Shown here piece after piece: positions 7,001 to 8,374 of a stretch of DNA of 8,374 nucleotides. Both the position numbers and the translations under genes were made by a program. The notes beneath the pieces were generated by a model that did not search any database, was not told where the DNA came from, and saw nothing but the letters and a program-made list of their open reading frames with translations. Within the stretch, counting starts at the first letter, position 1. The number at the start of each line of letters is the position of its first letter. The DNA comes from Gammaproteobacteria bacterium. GTDB taxonomy: Bacteria; Pseudomonadota; Gammaproteobacteria; Steroidobacterales; Steroidobacteraceae. The DNA lies in assembly GCA_027451085.1 (NCBI GenBank), contig DAIDKA010000152.1, positions 1 through 8,374 on the forward strand, in the 5' to 3' direction.

Positions 7001-7237
7001 GACACCAGGTCGGGCGTGGTATTCATGTCACTGGAGGATGAAACCGGGATCGCCAACCTCGTGGTCTGGTCGCAGCAGCAGCAGCGGCTGCGCGCGGCGC
7101 TGTTCTACAGCAGCCTCATCCTCGTGGCAGGCCAGCTGCAGAACGATGCGGGCGTGATCAGCATCGTGGTGCACCAGGCGCGGGACTGTTCCGCCTGGCT
7201 GGGCACACTGGTCACGACATCGCGCGACTTTCACTGA
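4019..7237 (+). CDS. dnaE2: Error-prone DNA polymerase DnaE2 (ImuC)
   Basis: A 1072-residue C-family DNA polymerase that carries out SOS-induced mutagenic translesion synthesis with ImuA and ImuB. The order is an N-terminal PHP domain (about 20-280, with ASHPRELVQRARELGYAALAIADECSLAG and GDVHYH at 202-207), a palm with the catalytic PDIDVDF motif (D391, D393) and the third Asp in KVDCLGLG (D542), fingers with VIQIGIIRPGPIQGGM, tandem helix-hairpin-helix near 824-880, the family segment YRSLGLTLGRHP, and a C-terminal OB fold (about 979-1060) ending SRDFH. The usual PHP metal-binding His-x-His is replaced by I25-C26-L27, so proofreading by this domain is unlikely. The open frame extends 207 bp upstream into imuB, but that part does not resemble the family; the ATG at 4019, or the GTG directly before it at 4016, lies 9-12 bp after the imuB stop. 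Its last 26 bp overlap the end of the opposing oxygenase gene. Confidence 0.95.
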   Translation: MDSRTDSAPPGPTVTAAQSGYAELICLSNFSFQRGASHPRELVQRARELGYAALAIADECSLAGIVRAHEAAMAADLKLIVGSQFALPCGGRIVLLAPSQGAYTQLCELITRARRQAAKGSYCIVRADFEAGVEQCFGLWLPAHPADARQLDAAATTWFAQLPLAAKALAFVHTLEQGSRTRLEQLRTLSTRLDLPLCAAGDVHYHVRTRRRLHDVLTAIRLHTTVDRIGRRGFANGERHLRTLAALRRLYPADTLQTAVELAGRCAFSLRQLHYEYPAELVPAGLTAREHLRALALAGCKRRWPTGTPVPVQALIEKELALIAELRYEHFFLTVEELVRYARSRGILCQGRGSAANSAVCYALGVTEVDPERMDMLFERFISKERHEPPDIDVDFEHHRREEVIQHVYEKYGRHRAALAATVISYRRRSALRDVGRVLDLPTDLLDALSGSLLWFDGNGEVPRRLAALGFDPGSRTAQLLLELARELHGFPRHLSQHVGGFVISEQPLSSLVPVENAAMPERTIIQWDKEDLETLGLLKVDCLGLGMLTALRHMLQLQGDFDGRPFERQQIPKEDPATYAMLSRGEAIGVFQVESRAQMNMLPRLKPGNYWDLVIQIGIIRPGPIQGGMLQAYLQRRQGGKAPGRLETDGNPVLRKTLERTCGVPLFQEQVMQIAMECAGFSAGEADHVRRSMAAWQRRGDLHQFERKLKDGMRARGYSEQFAERIYKQIEGFSSYGFPLSHSASFALLAYDSAWLRRHAHPAFLAGLLNAWPMGFYSPAQLVNDARRQGVRLRPVAIETSRHDCTLERAEDGGAEVRLGFRLIPGIPEDASARIIAARSEQPFSDLDDLAHRAALQRRVLHRLARAGALAGLTGHRHQAHWAVLGLEQLPGALAGKAASPAKATLFAGRAASAAGNFLPRIKEDPAALPAPTEGQCLVEDYRSLGLTLGRHPVALLRNRFQRLRARPAAELATLPPGSTVHVAGIVTHRQRPDTRSGVVFMSLEDETGIANLVVWSQQQQRLRAALFYSSLILVAGQLQNDAGVISIVVHQARDCSAWLGTLVTTSRDFH
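6720..6749. repeat. Strong imperfect hairpin inside dnaE2
   Basis: GCCCGGCAAAAGC (6720-6732) is complementary to GCTTTTTGCCGGGC (6736-6749) apart from one extra T, with a three-base loop CAC. This gives 13 base pairs with a single bulge. It falls at codons about 901-911, in the poorly conserved linker between the helix-hairpin-helix domain and the YRSLGLTLGRHP segment. It is not followed by a U-tract, so it is not a standard terminator. A palindromic repeat element inserted in frame is possible but not demonstrated. Confidence 0.7.
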
Positions 7238-8288
7238 CGGGACTGGCTGCGCCCGCCTCCAGTCGCGCCAGCTTGCGCACGATGTTGTTGAACATCGTCA
7301 CACCGCGGTCCGCGGACGTCGGCAGGATCTGCGGCTCAGGCGTGGCGTCGATGACGCGCTGCTGGGCCTCGATGATGGTCCTGTCTTCGCCGAAGGCCTG
7401 GAAAGCCACCTGCATGAGTGCATCACGCAGGGTCTCATCCCCCTGCCCGCGGCGCGGTCCCCAGGAAAAGAAATAGCGCGAGGTCCTGTCCGTCAGCGGC
7501 GTCACCGCCTGGCTGGTGAACGTCACACCGGTGGCTTGCTCCTTCAGCTCAGGCGGCGGCGCATTGCCCCCGCAGGCCGCCGCGGTGCCCTCCGGATAGG
7601 CGCCGCTGGACATCAGCAGGATGCCGGGGAGCACGAAGTCATACGACGACCAGACGTCGCCCACGCCCTGACCCCGCAATCGCATGCGCTGCTCGCCGGG
7701 CAGCCAGCGCTGGAAGCGCACGCCGCGTTCGAGCGCAATCACCTGCGGCCGCGTCCGGGCCCAGTTCTCACTGGCGCCGAAGCTGTTGGCATGCACATAG
7801 CTCAGGTGCGAGAAGTCGCACAGGTTGTCACAGATCAAACGCGCCTCGGCCGCATAATCGAGCTGCCCGTGACCCAGGACCCAGCCCGGATCATCCAGCC
7901 CCACCGCCGCCGGGATCAATGCCGGGTCCGCCTGTACCGCCTCACCCATCCACACCCACACCCAGCCGTGGCGCTCGACGACGGCATAGCCGCGTACGCA
8001 GGCATGCGGCGGAATACGCTCCTGTCCGGGGATCTCCACGACGCGGCCGTCCGCCTCGTACAGCAGGCCGTGGTTCATGCAGCGCAGGCGCTCGCCCTCG
8101 CAGCGGCCCAATGACAGCGGTGCCAGCCGGTGTACGCAGCGATCCTCCAACGCCGCCACCCGGCCGCTTGCCGTGCGGTAGAGCACGATGGGCTCGCCCA
8201 GGATGCTCACGGCCAGCGGCCTGTCGCTCTTGAGATCATGGGTCCAGCCGGCGACGTACCAGCAGTTGCGCGCGTAGGTATAGCTCAT
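7212..8288 (-). CDS. Rieske non-heme iron oxygenase, VanA-like alpha subunit
   Basis: A 358-residue terminal oxygenase of the aromatic ring-hydroxylating / vanillate O-demethylase type. An N-terminal Rieske domain has C51-V-H53 and C70-M-N-H73 with 16 residues between, holding the 2Fe-2S cluster. The catalytic domain has DNLCDFSHLSYVH (154-166), where H161 and H166 bind the mononuclear iron, and GEDRTIIEAQQ (300-310), where D302 is the likely carboxylate ligand. It would need a ferredoxin reductase partner such as VanB; none is encoded in this window. The substrate is unknown, and vanillate is only one possibility. The start chosen is the ATG at 8288, which has GGGGG five bases upstream. In-frame upstream starts (ATG at 8300, TTG at 8315) lack a good ribosome site, and the TTG overlaps the predicted -10 box. 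Its 3' end overlaps dnaE2 on the other strand. Confidence 0.88.
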   Translation of the reverse strand: MSYTYARNCWYVAGWTHDLKSDRPLAVSILGEPIVLYRTASGRVAALEDRCVHRLAPLSLGRCEGERLRCMNHGLLYEADGRVVEIPGQERIPPHACVRGYAVVERHGWVWVWMGEAVQADPALIPAAVGLDDPGWVLGHGQLDYAAEARLICDNLCDFSHLSYVHANSFGASENWARTRPQVIALERGVRFQRWLPGEQRMRLRGQGVGDVWSSYDFVLPGILLMSSGAYPEGTAAACGGNAPPPELKEQATGVTFTSQAVTPLTDRTSRYFFSWGPRRGQGDETLRDALMQVAFQAFGEDRTIIEAQQRVIDATPEPQILPTSADRGVTMFNNIVRKLARLEAGAASPVSESRAMS

Positions 8289-8314
8289 GGACGCCCCCAT
8301 CCGTTGCTGGCACA

Positions 8315-8343
8315 ATCATTATTGAACATCGTTCAATTGTCAA
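8315..8343 (-). promoter_or_regulatory. Sigma-70-type promoter of the Rieske oxygenase gene
   Basis: Read on the minus strand, TTGACA (8343-8338) is a perfect -35 box, followed by a 17-base spacer and AATGAT (8320-8315), which matches four of six -10 positions. Transcription would begin near 8308, giving a leader of about 20 bases before the ATG at 8288 and leaving the GGGGG ribosome site intact. Confidence 0.65.
8321..8337. promoter_or_regulatory. Palindromic operator within the oxygenase promoter
   Basis: ATTGAAC-ATC-GTTCAAT has perfect seven-base arms around a three-base centre. It occupies exactly the 17-bp spacer between the -35 and -10 boxes, where a bound dimer would block RNA polymerase. 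Size and form would suit a TetR-like or similar helix-turn-helix dimer. The palindrome is seen directly; the repressor role and family are inferred. Confidence 0.65.
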
Positions 8344-8355
8344 CCGGAGGCCGCC

Positions 8356-8374
8356 ATCAAACGTAAAACCTCGC
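8356..8374 (+). CDS. Possible start of a divergent regulator gene (partial)
   Basis: GGAGG (8346-8350) is a strong Shine-Dalgarno sequence, five bases before ATC at 8356. The frame then reads Ile/Met-Lys-Arg-Lys-Thr-Ser to the window edge, a basic N-terminus of the kind common in small DNA-binding regulators. After the in-frame stop at 8323 there is no ATG, GTG, TTG or CTG in this frame, and no standard start in the other frames fits the ribosome site. A rare ATC start, or a base change from ATG, would be needed. Only six codons are visible, so this is a suggestion rather than a call. Confidence 0.35.

Noticed and set aside
8289..8315. Earlier starts for the oxygenase (ATG at 8300 or TTG at 8315)
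   Set aside because: The ATG at 8288 has a GGGGG ribosome site at five bases and begins the conserved MSYTYARNCWYVAGW segment. The TTG would lie at or upstream of the predicted transcription start.

Overview
This GC-rich window carries six protein genes: five read rightward and one leftward. The gene content (IspB-type polyprenyl diphosphate synthase, an outer-membrane-type lipoprotein, an ImuA-ImuB-DnaE2 cassette and an E. coli-type LexA box) suggests a Gammaproteobacterium, perhaps near the Xanthomonadales/Nevskiales. The taxonomic placement is inferred from content only; no rRNA or other marker is present.

Region 1 (about 1-1770) holds ispB, which makes the long isoprenoid tail of ubiquinone. 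A 242-aa lipoprotein follows 38 bp later on the same strand. Its mature part is a run of seven ~18-residue 'xVNGxI' repeats, probably a small beta-solenoid anchored to a membrane.

Region 2 (1771-1900) is a 130-bp control region. It has a weak possible terminator for the upstream genes, then a sharply AT-rich stretch (9 G/C in 50 bases at 1821-1870), and a near-perfect LexA (SOS) box 27 bp before imuA.

Region 3 (1901-7237) is the mutagenic translesion-synthesis cassette imuA-imuB-dnaE2 (imuC), tightly packed (gaps of 7 and 11 bp) and very likely one SOS-induced operon. ImuA is a RecA-like accessory protein without a Walker lysine. ImuB is a Y-family polymerase relative that has lost its catalytic acidic residues but keeps a beta-clamp motif. 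DnaE2 is the error-prone C-family polymerase with its three catalytic aspartates. A strong 13-bp imperfect hairpin lies inside dnaE2, in the segment coding for a variable linker.

Region 4 (7212-8374) has a Rieske non-heme iron oxygenase on the minus strand, of the VanA / aromatic-ring-hydroxylating alpha-subunit type. Its 3' end overlaps the end of dnaE2 by 26 bp, tail to tail. In its promoter a 17-bp palindrome exactly fills the space between a perfect -35 box and a -10-like box, which looks like a repressor operator. At the right edge a good Shine-Dalgarno sequence on the plus strand precedes an ATC codon and a short open frame. This may be the first codons of the divergently transcribed regulator, cut off by the window end.

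I found no RNA genes, CRISPR arrays, insertion sequences or clear mobile elements. Most of the window is well-understood biology. The items most worth checking are the operator/promoter overlap with the possible ATC start, the hairpin inside dnaE2, and the beta-solenoid lipoprotein.
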